Shown here: positions 1 through 7,482 of the stretch, in pieces
Layout: each line of letters starts with the position of its first letter
How positions within the stretch are numbered: the stretch's first letter is position 1
Source of the DNA: Gammaproteobacteria bacterium
Lineage (GTDB): Bacteria; Pseudomonadota; Gammaproteobacteria; HyVt-429
Direction: 5' to 3'
Assembly (NCBI GenBank): GCA_022340345.1
Contig: JAJDOE010000055.1
Coordinates: forward strand, 1-38,132
DNA: 38,132 nt
Position numbers and translations under genes: made by a program
Notes under the pieces: generated by a model
The model's input: the letters and a program-made list of their open reading frames with translations, nothing else
What the model was told of the DNA's origin: nothing
The model's database searches: none

Positions 1-17
1 GCCGGAAGAGCGGGTCA

Positions 18-92
18 CCATCTGGTAGTTCGCCACCTGGGAATTCGCCATCTGGGAATTCGCCATCTGGGAATTCGCCATCTGGGAATTCG
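18..92. repeat. 15-bp minisatellite, five tandem copies
   Basis: Five head-to-tail copies of the unit CCATCTGGGAATTCG lie at 18-32, 33-47, 48-62, 63-77 and 78-92. The last three are identical; the first differs at two positions (TAG for GAA) and the second at one (CCACC for CCATC). Every copy except the first carries an EcoRI-type GAATTC, so those sites recur every 15 bp. The unit is a multiple of three, so all frames stay open, but no recognisable protein runs through it. It may be a slippage-prone minisatellite or the tail of a repetitive gene that lies mostly off the left edge. Confidence 0.9.
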
Positions 93-108
93 TAAGTGGA
101 ATACGAAG

Positions 109-142
109 CCGGGCACCGTTGCGGTTACGGAACGGTGCCCGG
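109..142. repeat. Perfect 12-bp inverted repeat (hairpin)
   Basis: CCGGGCACCGTT at 109-120 pairs perfectly with AACGGTGCCCGG at 131-142 across a 10-nt loop. Neither side is followed by a T-run, so it is not a classical intrinsic terminator. It sits 16 bp before the glycosyltransferase start at 159. It could be a REP-like element or a Rho-dependent end for a gene off the left edge. Confidence 0.75.
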
Positions 143-158
143 TAGTGTTCCGGCGGCA

Positions 159-685
159 ATGAATACGCTTCGTATCAGCTGCATTATTCCCGCTTTCAAC
201 AGCGAGCGTTTTCTGGCTGAGGCTATTGCCCGTGTGCTGGCGCAAACGCTGCCCGTGTATGAAATCATCGTGGTGGGGGCTCACCCGCGGATGCCTGCGT
301 AACCCAAACACAGAATTTCTGGGAATCGGAACTGGCCGACGAGGCGGCCCGGTTGCAGGGGCACCAGCGGGCGGGGGCGGTTCCGGGACTCATTTCCGGA
401 ACCCTGCTGGCACCACGGGCCGCATTTGAGAAGGTCGGCGGCTTTGATCCTGGCCTGTGGTTTGCGGATGCCGCGGACTGGTTCTTGCGGGCCGAGGCGA
501 AGGGCCTGCGCGTTGCACGGCTGCCGGAGGTACTGCATTTTCACCGCATGCACGGCAGCAACATCACCCGCCGCCGCTTCGAGGACAGCAAGCACGAATT
601 TCTTGGGCTCGCACGCCGCAAACTCAGGGCCCAGTCCGCCAACGGAACACCGACGGGTCCTTCGCCTGAAGTGGATGGCGGTTGA
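159..685 (+). pseudogene. Family-2 glycosyltransferase, disrupted by internal deletion and frameshift
   Basis: The first part (159-302) begins like a GT-A family-2 enzyme, with CIIPAFNSERFLAEAI and then EIIVVG, and stops at 300-302. The second part continues in another frame from about position 275: DACVTQTQNFWESEL, then VGGFDPGLW and ADWFLRAEAKG, ending at 685. Both halves look like the start and end of one enzyme. Missing between them are the DDGS loop and the DxD-containing middle of the GT-A fold, which I estimate at 80-90 residues. The junction is inside a G-run near 271-280. The product would lack the nucleotide-sugar and metal site and cannot be an active transferase. A sequencing error could explain the frame change but not the missing segment. 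Confidence 0.8.
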
Positions 686-710
686 CCGCAACCGGGGCCG
701 GGCCTAGCAT
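682..710 (+). promoter_or_regulatory. Sigma-70-type promoter for the secretin-like gene
   Basis: TTGACC at 682-687 and TAGCAT at 705-710 are separated by 17 bp, predicting transcription from about 717. A GGAGAG ribosome-binding site follows at 727-732, before the ATG at 739. The -35 overlaps the stop codon of the broken glycosyltransferase, so the secretin-like gene is probably transcribed independently of it. Confidence 0.5.
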
Positions 711-738
711 AAACCGGCCTCTTCGCGGAGAGATTGCC

Positions 739-2442
739 ATGGCTGTCGTGATCCGTGTTGTTCTTGTTTTGCTCCTCGGTGTTGCATCCTTAGCCGCCTG
801 GGCGAAAGACCCCGAGCCACAGATTTCGCTCAATGTGCGGTTCCTGCAGGTCAGTGATCACTTCATCCGGGACATTGGCGTTGACTGGCGCGGCATGGAG
901 TTGCCGGGCGAGGTCCGGCGGGAACCGGCCGAATCCGCTGGCAAACCACCCGTAGTGCCGGACATCGGACCTCGTTTTGAGGTGTTCGGCCCGGGACAGC
1001 TGGAGCGGATCCTCCGTTCGCTGGACCGCAAGGCGGACGCCGGGGTGATATCGGCGCCACGAGTCACGACTTCCACCGGCTCGCCGGCGGTGATCCCTGC
1101 GACCGGCCCGATCCGGGTCTCCGGCCAGACCTTCAACGACATTGGCCTGCGCCTGCAGGTGACGCCTGTCATCAGCCAGGACGGCAGCATCCAGATGCGG
1201 GTGGATGTCACCAACAACGAAATCCGCTCGGTACAGGCGCCGGAACTGGTTACGCGCCGGGTCACCACCCAGGTGGTCATTGATGATGGCGAAACCGTGG
1301 CACTCGGTGGCCTGATCTCCGAGGAACAACAGGAGGTCGCGGACCAGATCCCGCAACTGGGTGATCTGCCGCTGATTGGACGCCTGTTTCGCTCCGGCTC
1401 CGGCGACAAAAAAGCGCGCAACTTGCTGATATTCGTTACCGCCCGGCTGATCGGGGAGGACGGACAGCCGGTGCGGTCGGGTTCCGCGGGTAGCGCCGCC
1501 CCGGGTTCCGGTGGCTCCGCAAGCGATGCCTCCAAGGACCAGACCAGCGCCGGCGAAACCGCCCCAGGCAACGCGGCCGCGGGCGAAACCTCTACCGCTG
1601 ACACTTCCGTCGGCGATGCATCCGCCGGCCGGGGCTCCCGCAGTGCCGGTGGTGGCGCACCAGACCAGTGTTTCGGCAAGGGCGAACTGCGAACCACTAC
1701 CCTGGGGCCGAAGCCAGACAAGCTCGGTGGACTGGTCAAGGGCATCGCGGGGGCGCTACTGGGGGGCGGTGGCGGAAAATCCTCATCCCGCGTACGCACC
1801 TCGAAAAATCCCTTCAAAAAGGCCGAGTCCATCGAACACACCACCCCGGATGGCGCGCAATTCGCCGTGCAGGCCCGCGGCGAAGCGAGCAAGCGAAAGG
1901 GACCGGTGGACGAAACGCTGTTTGGCTTGCGCCTGGCGGACGATACGGTGAAGAAGCAGGGATACCTGTTCACCGACATGATGCTCGTGGATCCAGACTG
2001 CAACCAGATCAATCCCGTCGAGCGTTACATCTATAAGGTGTGGAAAAAGATGCGCCTGACGGTCACGGTCAGTTTCTGGAAGTGGCGGGACGGCCAACTG
2101 GTAAATCACTGGACCCGCAGCGGCTCCCAGCAATGGAACCGGCTGTTAGGTGGCGGCGGGGCATCACCCACCTGGGTGGGTGCCCGGTTCGATGTTAGCC
2201 CGGCACAGCTTGCCGGCGGTGGTTATACGCTGGTTACTGCCTGCACTGTGGAGCAGGGCAACACGATTCTCATCAAGGGACAGGGCTACGACATCGCCGG
2301 CAGCCAGGACCAGGTGAACCGGGTTCCCGGGCTTTCCAGCCTGCCGACCCTGGCGCCGCTATTCCGCCAATCCGAAAAAGCGGAACCGAGCGACGAGTTA
2401 CTCATCTTCATGACGCCGCGAATCATTTCGCAGCCGGAGTGA
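739..2442 (+). CDS. Exported secretin-like protein with two copies of the secretin C-terminal motif
   Basis: This 567-residue protein starts with a signal peptide (residues 1-22, ending AAWA). I chose the ATG at 739 because GGAGAG lies seven bases upstream; the frame opens earlier, at 682. Residues about 30-240 match the core of type II/III secretins (GspD/PilQ): a DDGETVALGGLI segment near 185-196, QLGDLPLIGRLFR, and the closing LLIFVTARLI. No N0, N1 or AMIN domain precedes it. A low-complexity Ser/Ala/Gly/Thr linker follows (about 245-308), then a region I do not recognise. The last 40 residues repeat the secretin ending: VPGLSSLPTLAPLFR, then LLIFMTPRII. It is too short and lacks the periplasmic domains of a normal secretion pore. 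It may be a small outer-membrane ring or a structural relative. No other secretion gene is nearby. Confidence 0.75.
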   Translation: MAVVIRVVLVLLLGVASLAAWAKDPEPQISLNVRFLQVSDHFIRDIGVDWRGMELPGEVRREPAESAGKPPVVPDIGPRFEVFGPGQLERILRSLDRKADAGVISAPRVTTSTGSPAVIPATGPIRVSGQTFNDIGLRLQVTPVISQDGSIQMRVDVTNNEIRSVQAPELVTRRVTTQVVIDDGETVALGGLISEEQQEVADQIPQLGDLPLIGRLFRSGSGDKKARNLLIFVTARLIGEDGQPVRSGSAGSAAPGSGGSASDASKDQTSAGETAPGNAAAGETSTADTSVGDASAGRGSRSAGGGAPDQCFGKGELRTTTLGPKPDKLGGLVKGIAGALLGGGGGKSSSRVRTSKNPFKKAESIEHTTPDGAQFAVQARGEASKRKGPVDETLFGLRLADDTVKKQGYLFTDMMLVDPDCNQINPVERYIYKVWKKMRLTVTVSFWKWRDGQLVNHWTRSGSQQWNRLLGGGGASPTWVGARFDVSPAQLAGGGYTLVTACTVEQGNTILIKGQGYDIAGSQDQVNRVPGLSSLPTLAPLFRQSEKAEPSDELLIFMTPRIISQPE

Positions 2443-2854
2443 GATTCGCGGGCGGGGTGATGCGCACGCCGAGCTGGCGCAGCATGCCGTAGAAATCCAG
2501 GTTGACCCACTCTTCGGCGATCCGGCGTTCCGCGACTCGGAAAATTGTGATGGCGGGCACCACGACCGCCTTTGCGGTGGCGGGGATGCCCATGAAGGTC
2601 CCCTGGTGGGTGCCGCGGAACACGAAGCGAACCGCTACCCGGTCGCCGTGAGCGAAAGAGTCCTCCACCGACCAGTGCGCGTCCGGGAATACCGCCTGGA
2701 TATTGGCCAGGTCCTCCTTGATGCCTTCCGGACCGCTGTACCCTACGCTGTGATTGACATAGTCCGGTGCGATCACCGTATCCGCAAAATCCAGCTTGCG
2801 CTGGTTCCAGACCTGTTCGATGTATTCCAGGGCGATGGTTTCGGGATCCGACAT
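2423..2854 (-). CDS. SnoaL-like (ester cyclase/NTF2 fold) protein
   Basis: The 143-residue product matches the SnoaL-like polyketide cyclase family. The pattern includes YIEQVWNQRKLD, PDYVNHS, GPEGIKEDL, a conserved FPDAHW, FRGTHQG, and EWVNLDFYGMLRQLG at the end. The family adopts an NTF2-like cone fold, and most stand-alone bacterial members have no proven reaction, so the name describes the fold only. There is no signal peptide, so it should be cytoplasmic. Its last 20 bp overlap the end of the convergent secretin-like gene. Its start lies 25 bp from the Pho box that also faces ppk, so control by that box in this direction cannot be excluded. Confidence 0.85.
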   Translation of the reverse strand: MSDPETIALEYIEQVWNQRKLDFADTVIAPDYVNHSVGYSGPEGIKEDLANIQAVFPDAHWSVEDSFAHGDRVAVRFVFRGTHQGTFMGIPATAKAVVVPAITIFRVAERRIAEEWVNLDFYGMLRQLGVRITPPANLTPAAK

Positions 2855-2879
2855 GACGCGCTCCTCCCGGGAGACACCG

Positions 2880-2924
2880 CTGTCATGATACCGTCATCCT
2901 TTGCGTTGCCGAAAGCTCTACAAT
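2880..2924 (+). promoter_or_regulatory. Pho box and -10 element upstream of ppk
   Basis: CTGTCATGATACCGTCAT at 2880-2897 matches the PhoB-binding consensus (two CTGTCAT-type heptamers separated by four A/T-rich bases) at 15 of 18 positions. A good -10 hexamer, TACAAT, lies at 2919-2924. The gap from box to -10 is 21 bp, about one helical turn more than the roughly 10 bp of E. coli pho promoters; a third degenerate heptamer may fill it. The -10 predicts transcription from about 2931, next to the in-frame ATG at 2932, so the message may be leaderless. Confidence 0.6.
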
Positions 2925-5058
2925 GCGGACCATGAAACCGTCATCGAACAAATCGCATCCACCAGACGCTTCCGGCGACGAAGCACCGGCCTCCGGCACG
3001 CCGAACCTGCAAAGTTCCGAGTACTACATCAACCGCGAACTCAGCCTGCTTGCCTTTCACGAGCGGGTATTCGAACAGGCTCGTGACCCCAGGGTACCGC
3101 TGCTGGACCGGTTGCGTTTCCTTTGTATTACCAGTTCCAACCTGGACGAATTTTTCGAGGTGCGGGTGGCGGGCCTCAAACAACAGGTCGCCTACGGTTC
3201 CACCCAGACCGGCGCCGACAACCTGTCACCGGCGGAGGCGCTGCGCCGCATCAGCAGCCAGGCGCACGCACTGGTCCGGGCCCAGTACCAGTTCCTGAAC
3301 CAGGAAATGCTGCCAGACCTGGCGGAGGAGGGCATTCGCTTTTTGCGGCGGGAGGAGTGGAACGAGGACCAGCTTCGGTGGGTGCAGGATTATTTCCACG
3401 ACGAGATCCTGCCCGTCATCACGCCGATCCGACTGGATCCGGCGCACCCGTTTCCCCGCTTGCTCAACAAGAGCCTGAACTTCATCGTCTCGCTGGATGG
3501 CAAGGATGCCTTCGGCAACCGTGGCGGCATGGCCGTGGTGCCCGCGCCCCGGGCCTTGCCACGCCTGATCCGCGTGCCGGAGGAGTTTGCCTCGAGTCCC
3601 GATGATTTCGTGTTCCTTTCCTCGATTCTGCACACCCACGTCGGAGAATTGTTTCCGGGAATGGAGGTGACCGGCTGCTACCAGTTCCGGGTGACGCGCA
3701 ACAGCGACTTGTTTGTGGACACGGAAGAGGTGGACGACCTGTTGCGCGCCCTGGAAGGTGAACTCCCCTCGCGGCGCTACGGCGACGCGGTACGGCTGGA
3801 GGTCGCTGACAACATGCCAGATGTCCAGGCTCGGTTCCTGCTGCGGCGTTTCCAGCTCGAAGAATCGGACCTGTACCCGGTGGAGGGGCCGGTCAACCTG
3901 CATCGGCTCATGAATCTGCCGGACCTGGTGGAACGCCCGGATCTCAAGTACGCCAGTTTCACTCCCGGTCTGCCCAAACGTCTGGCGCCGGGGGCGAACC
4001 TGTTCAAGGCCATCAGCCATCGGGACATCCTGCTGCACCATCCGTTCCAGTCCTTCGCTCCGGTGGTGGACTTCGTGCGCCAGGCGGCTGCCGATCCCGA
4101 CGTCATCGCCATTAAGCAGACTTTGTACCGCACGGGTTCCGGATCGGTTCTGGTGGATGCGCTGATGCAGGCCGCGCGCGGGGGAAAGGAAGTAACGGTG
4201 GTGGTGGAATTGCGTGCGCGATTCGACGAAGAGGTCAACATCAACCTGGCCAACCAGCTACAGGAAGCGGGCGTACACGTGGTGTATGGCATCGTAGGCT
4301 ACAAGACTCATGCCAAACTGCTGATGGTGGTGCGTCGGGAAGCGGGGCACCTGCATCGCTACGTGCACCTGGGTACCGGCAATTACCATCAACGTACCGC
4401 GCGCCTGTACACGGACTACGGGTTGTTTACCGCTGATCCCGAGATCGGGGAAGATGTGCACGACATCTTTTTGCAGCTCACTACCCAGGCGAAAAAACCC
4501 AAACTCCGGCACCTGTTGCAGTCTCCCTTTAGTCTGCTGCCGGGCCTGCTGGAACGTATCCAGCGGGAATGCGAAAACGTCAGCGCCGGTCGGCCGGCGC
4601 GAATCATTGCCAAAATCAATGGCCTGGTGGACCCGGCGGTCATCCAGGCTCTGTACGCGGCCTCCAACTGCGGAGTGCGTATCGACCTGGTGGTGCGGGG
4701 AATCTGCTGTTTACGGCCGGGTGTGCCGGGCGTTTCCGAGAACATCCGCGTCTTTTCCATTATTGGTCGCTTCCTGGAGCATACCCGCGTGTACTATTTT
4801 GAAAACGGCAAAGACCCCGAGGTATGGCTGGCCAGTGCGGACTGGATGCCGCGCAACCTGTCCCAGCGCGTGGAGCAGTGCGCACCGATACGCGACCGCA
4901 AATTGGCCAAGCGGGTAATTCAGGACCTGATGTTGTACCTGCAGGACGATCTCCAGGCCTGGGAAATGGCAGCGGATGGCAGCTTTTCCCGTCGGCGGGG
5001 TCCGGACTCGAGCATTTCGGCCCAGCGGAAACTACTGGAGTCGCTCGCGGAGGCGTAG
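2923..5058 (+). CDS. ppk: Polyphosphate kinase 1
   Basis: PPK1 reversibly transfers the terminal phosphate of ATP to long-chain polyphosphate. The 711-residue length is normal. The N-terminal domain begins at about residue 28 with YYINRELSLLAFHERV, followed by the SSNLDEFFEVRVAGL helix. The catalytic region carries IKQTLYRTG, VVVELRARFDEE and GYKTHAKLL, whose histidine (about residue 463) aligns with the autophosphorylated His of E. coli PPK. HLGTGNYHQ carries the second active-site histidine. The end is typical: a DWMPRNL segment and RVEQCAPI. Two starts are possible, ATG at 2923 (listed) or 2932; the promoter position favours 2932. It converges on ppx with a 14-bp gap, pairing polyphosphate synthesis with breakdown. 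The Pho box suggests induction by phosphate starvation. Confidence 0.97.
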   Translation: MRTMKPSSNKSHPPDASGDEAPASGTPNLQSSEYYINRELSLLAFHERVFEQARDPRVPLLDRLRFLCITSSNLDEFFEVRVAGLKQQVAYGSTQTGADNLSPAEALRRISSQAHALVRAQYQFLNQEMLPDLAEEGIRFLRREEWNEDQLRWVQDYFHDEILPVITPIRLDPAHPFPRLLNKSLNFIVSLDGKDAFGNRGGMAVVPAPRALPRLIRVPEEFASSPDDFVFLSSILHTHVGELFPGMEVTGCYQFRVTRNSDLFVDTEEVDDLLRALEGELPSRRYGDAVRLEVADNMPDVQARFLLRRFQLEESDLYPVEGPVNLHRLMNLPDLVERPDLKYASFTPGLPKRLAPGANLFKAISHRDILLHHPFQSFAPVVDFVRQAAADPDVIAIKQTLYRTGSGSVLVDALMQAARGGKEVTVVVELRARFDEEVNINLANQLQEAGVHVVYGIVGYKTHAKLLMVVRREAGHLHRYVHLGTGNYHQRTARLYTDYGLFTADPEIGEDVHDIFLQLTTQAKKPKLRHLLQSPFSLLPGLLERIQRECENVSAGRPARIIAKINGLVDPAVIQALYAASNCGVRIDLVVRGICCLRPGVPGVSENIRVFSIIGRFLEHTRVYYFENGKDPEVWLASADWMPRNLSQRVEQCAPIRDRKLAKRVIQDLMLYLQDDLQAWEMAADGSFSRRRGPDSSISAQRKLLESLAEA

Positions 5059-5072
5059 CGGCTGGCCGACCT

Positions 5073-6617
5073 TCAGGAGAAGCGCAGCCGGAAGCCCGCC
5101 GCCGCCAGGTAGTCCCGCTCGTGCGCCAGGTCGGCGCGGGTCATGGCATGTTCCGCCAGCCAGCCAGCGTCGAAGCTCAGCGACAGCGAGCCGTCCCGCG
5201 CCCGTACCCGCAGCCGGGGAGCCGGGTCGGTGCCCCGCATGCGGTGCAGTAAAACCGCGATCCGCAAAAGTACCGTCAGGCGGGCCGCCGAAGTCCGGCC
5301 CGTTGTCGACAATGCGTCGAAATCCTGCGCCGGGAAACGCCGCCGATGCCCGCGAACCAGTACCGCCAGAACTACCTGTTCCTGGCGGGAGAAGCCGGAC
5401 AGATCCGCGTTGCGCAACACGTAGGCGCCATGCTTGTGATAGCTGCCATGGGAAATGGACAGGCCGATCTCGTGCAGAGTCGCGCCCCAGCCCAACATCA
5501 ATTCATAGTCGTTGTGTTTGAGCTGCCAGCTGTCAACCACCTGGGCCAGCAAGCCGATCGCGGTGGTACGCACCCGGCTTGCATGCTCCTGGTCCAGGCT
5601 CCAGCGCTCCGCCAGGGACTGGACCGTGCGCTCGCGAACGTCGGAGTGGGTGATGCGGCCAATCAGGTCATACAACAGGCCCTCACGCATGGCTTCATCC
5701 GAGACGTCCATCTGGCGGATGTCGAGGGTCTCGAATAGCGCCGCGAGTATGGCCACGCCGCCGGCAAACACCGGCCGGCGATCGTCATCAAGAGTTGCCA
5801 GCCGCAGATCCTGGATGTTGCCGGTTTCCACCAGTTGCTCGACCAGCGAATCCATCGCCTTTCGGGTAATGCCCTGCTGGCACCAGCCCTGGGCATGGAC
5901 CACGCTGCGAACCGCGCGCACCGTTCCGGAGCAGCCAATCACGCGATCCCAGCCGGCACGCCGGAACTGCTCGGCGACTGGCTGGATCAACAGGCCGGCC
6001 TCGAGAATGGCACGGCGCACCCGCTTGCGCTTGAGTTGGCCGTCGGGGAAAAATTCGCGGCTCCAGCTTACGCAGCCCAGGTGCAAGCTCTCGCGCTCGC
6101 CCGCATCGAATCCGGTACCGGCAACCAGTTCGGTGCTGCCACCGCCGATATCCATAACCAGCCGACGTTCGTGTCCGGCCTCCAGGCCGTGGGCGACGCC
6201 CAGGTAGATCAGTCGGGCCTCTTCGCGCCCGGCAACGATCTCGATGGGATGACCGAGGCGGGCTTCCGCCGCGCTGACGAAATCTCCGATCTTGCGGGCC
6301 TGGCGCAGGGTGTTGGTGCCAACCACGCGCACGCTGCCCACCGGCATATGCCGCAAACGCTGGCCGAAACGCTCCAGGCAGTCCAGTGCACGGTTGCGGG
6401 CGCCGCGGCTCAGGCGTTTGCGGTTGTCCAGGCCCGCCCCCAGGCGCACCGTCTCGCGCAGGCGGTCAATGACGGACCATTCCCCACCTTGCAGCCGGGC
6501 CACAATCAGGTGAAAGCTGTTGGAGCCCAGGTCAACGGCGGCAAGGGTTTTGGGAGCTTGCGGGGGCGCCGGATTCTGCGCCGGGGCCGCTGGCGGGCTG
6601 TGGTTGCTGGCTGGCAT
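5073..6617 (-). CDS. ppx: Exopolyphosphatase (Ppx/GppA family)
   Basis: This 514-residue enzyme of the ASKHA fold removes terminal phosphate from polyphosphate, or converts pppGpp to ppGpp in GppA-type members. The phosphate-1 loop is VDLGSNSFHLIVAR at about residues 28-41. TNTLRQARK and AGREEARLIYLG follow, then the glycine-rich DIGGGSTEL loop, and GCSGTVRAV further on. The C-terminal half is HD-like, with HSDVRERTV, GATLHEIGLSISH and YVLRNADLSGFS. The N-terminal 24 residues are a Pro/Ala-rich tail not usual in the family, so the true start may be internal, although no better ATG is visible. Its position opposite ppk favours Ppx over GppA. Confidence 0.93.
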   Translation of the reverse strand: MPASNHSPPAAPAQNPAPPQAPKTLAAVDLGSNSFHLIVARLQGGEWSVIDRLRETVRLGAGLDNRKRLSRGARNRALDCLERFGQRLRHMPVGSVRVVGTNTLRQARKIGDFVSAAEARLGHPIEIVAGREEARLIYLGVAHGLEAGHERRLVMDIGGGSTELVAGTGFDAGERESLHLGCVSWSREFFPDGQLKRKRVRRAILEAGLLIQPVAEQFRRAGWDRVIGCSGTVRAVRSVVHAQGWCQQGITRKAMDSLVEQLVETGNIQDLRLATLDDDRRPVFAGGVAILAALFETLDIRQMDVSDEAMREGLLYDLIGRITHSDVRERTVQSLAERWSLDQEHASRVRTTAIGLLAQVVDSWQLKHNDYELMLGWGATLHEIGLSISHGSYHKHGAYVLRNADLSGFSRQEQVVLAVLVRGHRRRFPAQDFDALSTTGRTSAARLTVLLRIAVLLHRMRGTDPAPRLRVRARDGSLSLSFDAGWLAEHAMTRADLAHERDYLAAAGFRLRFS

Positions 6618-6686
6618 GGTTGTTTAATTAAAACCTAATAATAAGCTAATATGCGCCAAATTCTGTCTTCCCGCGAGGAAAACCGC
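6618..6686. promoter_or_regulatory. AT-rich divergent intergenic region (ppx / DUF302 gene)
   Basis: This 69-bp spacer is much more A/T-rich than its surroundings, with TTTAATTAAAA at 6623-6633 and TAATAATAAGCTAATAT at 6636-6652. The divergent promoters for ppx and the exported DUF302 gene must lie here. TAATAT at 6647-6652 is a possible -10 toward the DUF302 gene, but neither direction has a convincing -35. The ribosome-binding site GAGGAA at 6674-6679 sets the rightward start at 6687. Confidence 0.4.
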
Positions 6687-7475
6687 ATGAAATCGCAAGT
6701 CCGTGTGCTGCTGCTGGCGGCCGGCCTGACCGCCGCCCCTGGTTTCGCCCAGCAGGTACCGCCTCCGGCATCGCCCGCCGATGCCACCAACGAGCCGGCA
6801 GCCGCGGCCCCGGTACCGGCAGCCCCGGCCGATCCCGCGGTGTCCAAGGCCTTCAACCCGTTCGGGGAAGCGCTAAAGAACCTGCGCTACAGCAGCATGC
6901 TGCCGTTCCCGTTCACCATCATGCTGGTGCCGTTTGTGCCCAACGAGCCCAACACCGTCAGCGAACCGTTTCCCGATCAACTGAAGGAAACCATGATGAT
7001 GATGGCCGGGGCGATGAGTCCGTGGTCCATGCGCCAGATGTTCAACATGATGACCTACAAGCGCAAGGTAGCGGATAACCTCTCCATCGACGAAGTGCTG
7101 GAGGCCATGGACAGCCGCGCCATTGAGGTGAACCTGAAAAAGGTCGCGCATACGCCGATCTCCAAGGAACTGGACGCCAAGCGCGGCACCCGGACCCCGG
7201 TGATTCACATCCTCCAGTACTGCGATGCCGAGGTGGCACGTGCGATGCTGGACTATTCACCGGAATTCTCGGTGTTTATTCCTTGCCGAATCTCCGTTAT
7301 CGAAGATGGACAAGGGGCACTGTGGATCATGACCATGGACTGGAACGTGGCCTGGCTGTCCCTGACCTGGCATCCGGATTCCAAGTTGCCGGACGGCCTG
7401 ATGCAGGAAGCCATCCGGGTGCGGGATGCCATGCGTTCGGTTATCGATGCCGGCGCCACCGGCGACTGGGGCTGA
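6687..7475 (+). CDS. Exported DUF302-domain protein
   Basis: The 262-residue product has a signal peptide (MKSQVRVLLLAAGLTAAPGFAQ), then an Ala/Pro-rich linker to about residue 55. The rest resembles the DUF302 fold near its C-terminus: ARAMLDYSPEFSVFIPCRISVIED, then LWIMTMDWN, where an FxPCRI segment followed by a short acidic turn is characteristic. The middle contains a Met-rich stretch (MMMMAGAMSPWSMRQMFNMM, about 108-127), which could bind a soft metal or lie against the membrane. GAGGAA supports the start at 6687. The biochemical role of DUF302 is unknown. It ends 7 bp from the convergent SRAP gene. Confidence 0.7.
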   Translation: MKSQVRVLLLAAGLTAAPGFAQQVPPPASPADATNEPAAAAPVPAAPADPAVSKAFNPFGEALKNLRYSSMLPFPFTIMLVPFVPNEPNTVSEPFPDQLKETMMMMAGAMSPWSMRQMFNMMTYKRKVADNLSIDEVLEAMDSRAIEVNLKKVAHTPISKELDAKRGTRTPVIHILQYCDAEVARAMLDYSPEFSVFIPCRISVIEDGQGALWIMTMDWNVAWLSLTWHPDSKLPDGLMQEAIRVRDAMRSVIDAGATGDWG

Positions 7476-7482
7476 TTCGCCT

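Noticed and set aside
18..92. Possible CRISPR array
   Set aside because: The copies are directly adjacent with no spacers and the unit is only 15 bp; no cas genes are present.
15..311. Minus-strand ORF with a pentapeptide repeat (RIPRW units)
   Set aside because: The repeat arises only from the 15-bp minisatellite read in one frame; the rest of the ORF is antisense to the glycosyltransferase and matches no family.
858..2012. Long minus-strand ORF (384 aa) inside the secretin-like gene
   Set aside because: It is fully antisense to a gene with a signal peptide, promoter and clear family motifs; its composition (Pro/Ser/Arg-rich) is typical of a GC-rich shadow frame.
5835..6638. Plus-strand ORF of 267 aa opposite ppx
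   Set aside because: Antisense to the conserved phosphatase domain; Ala/Gly/Gln-rich and without recognisable motifs.
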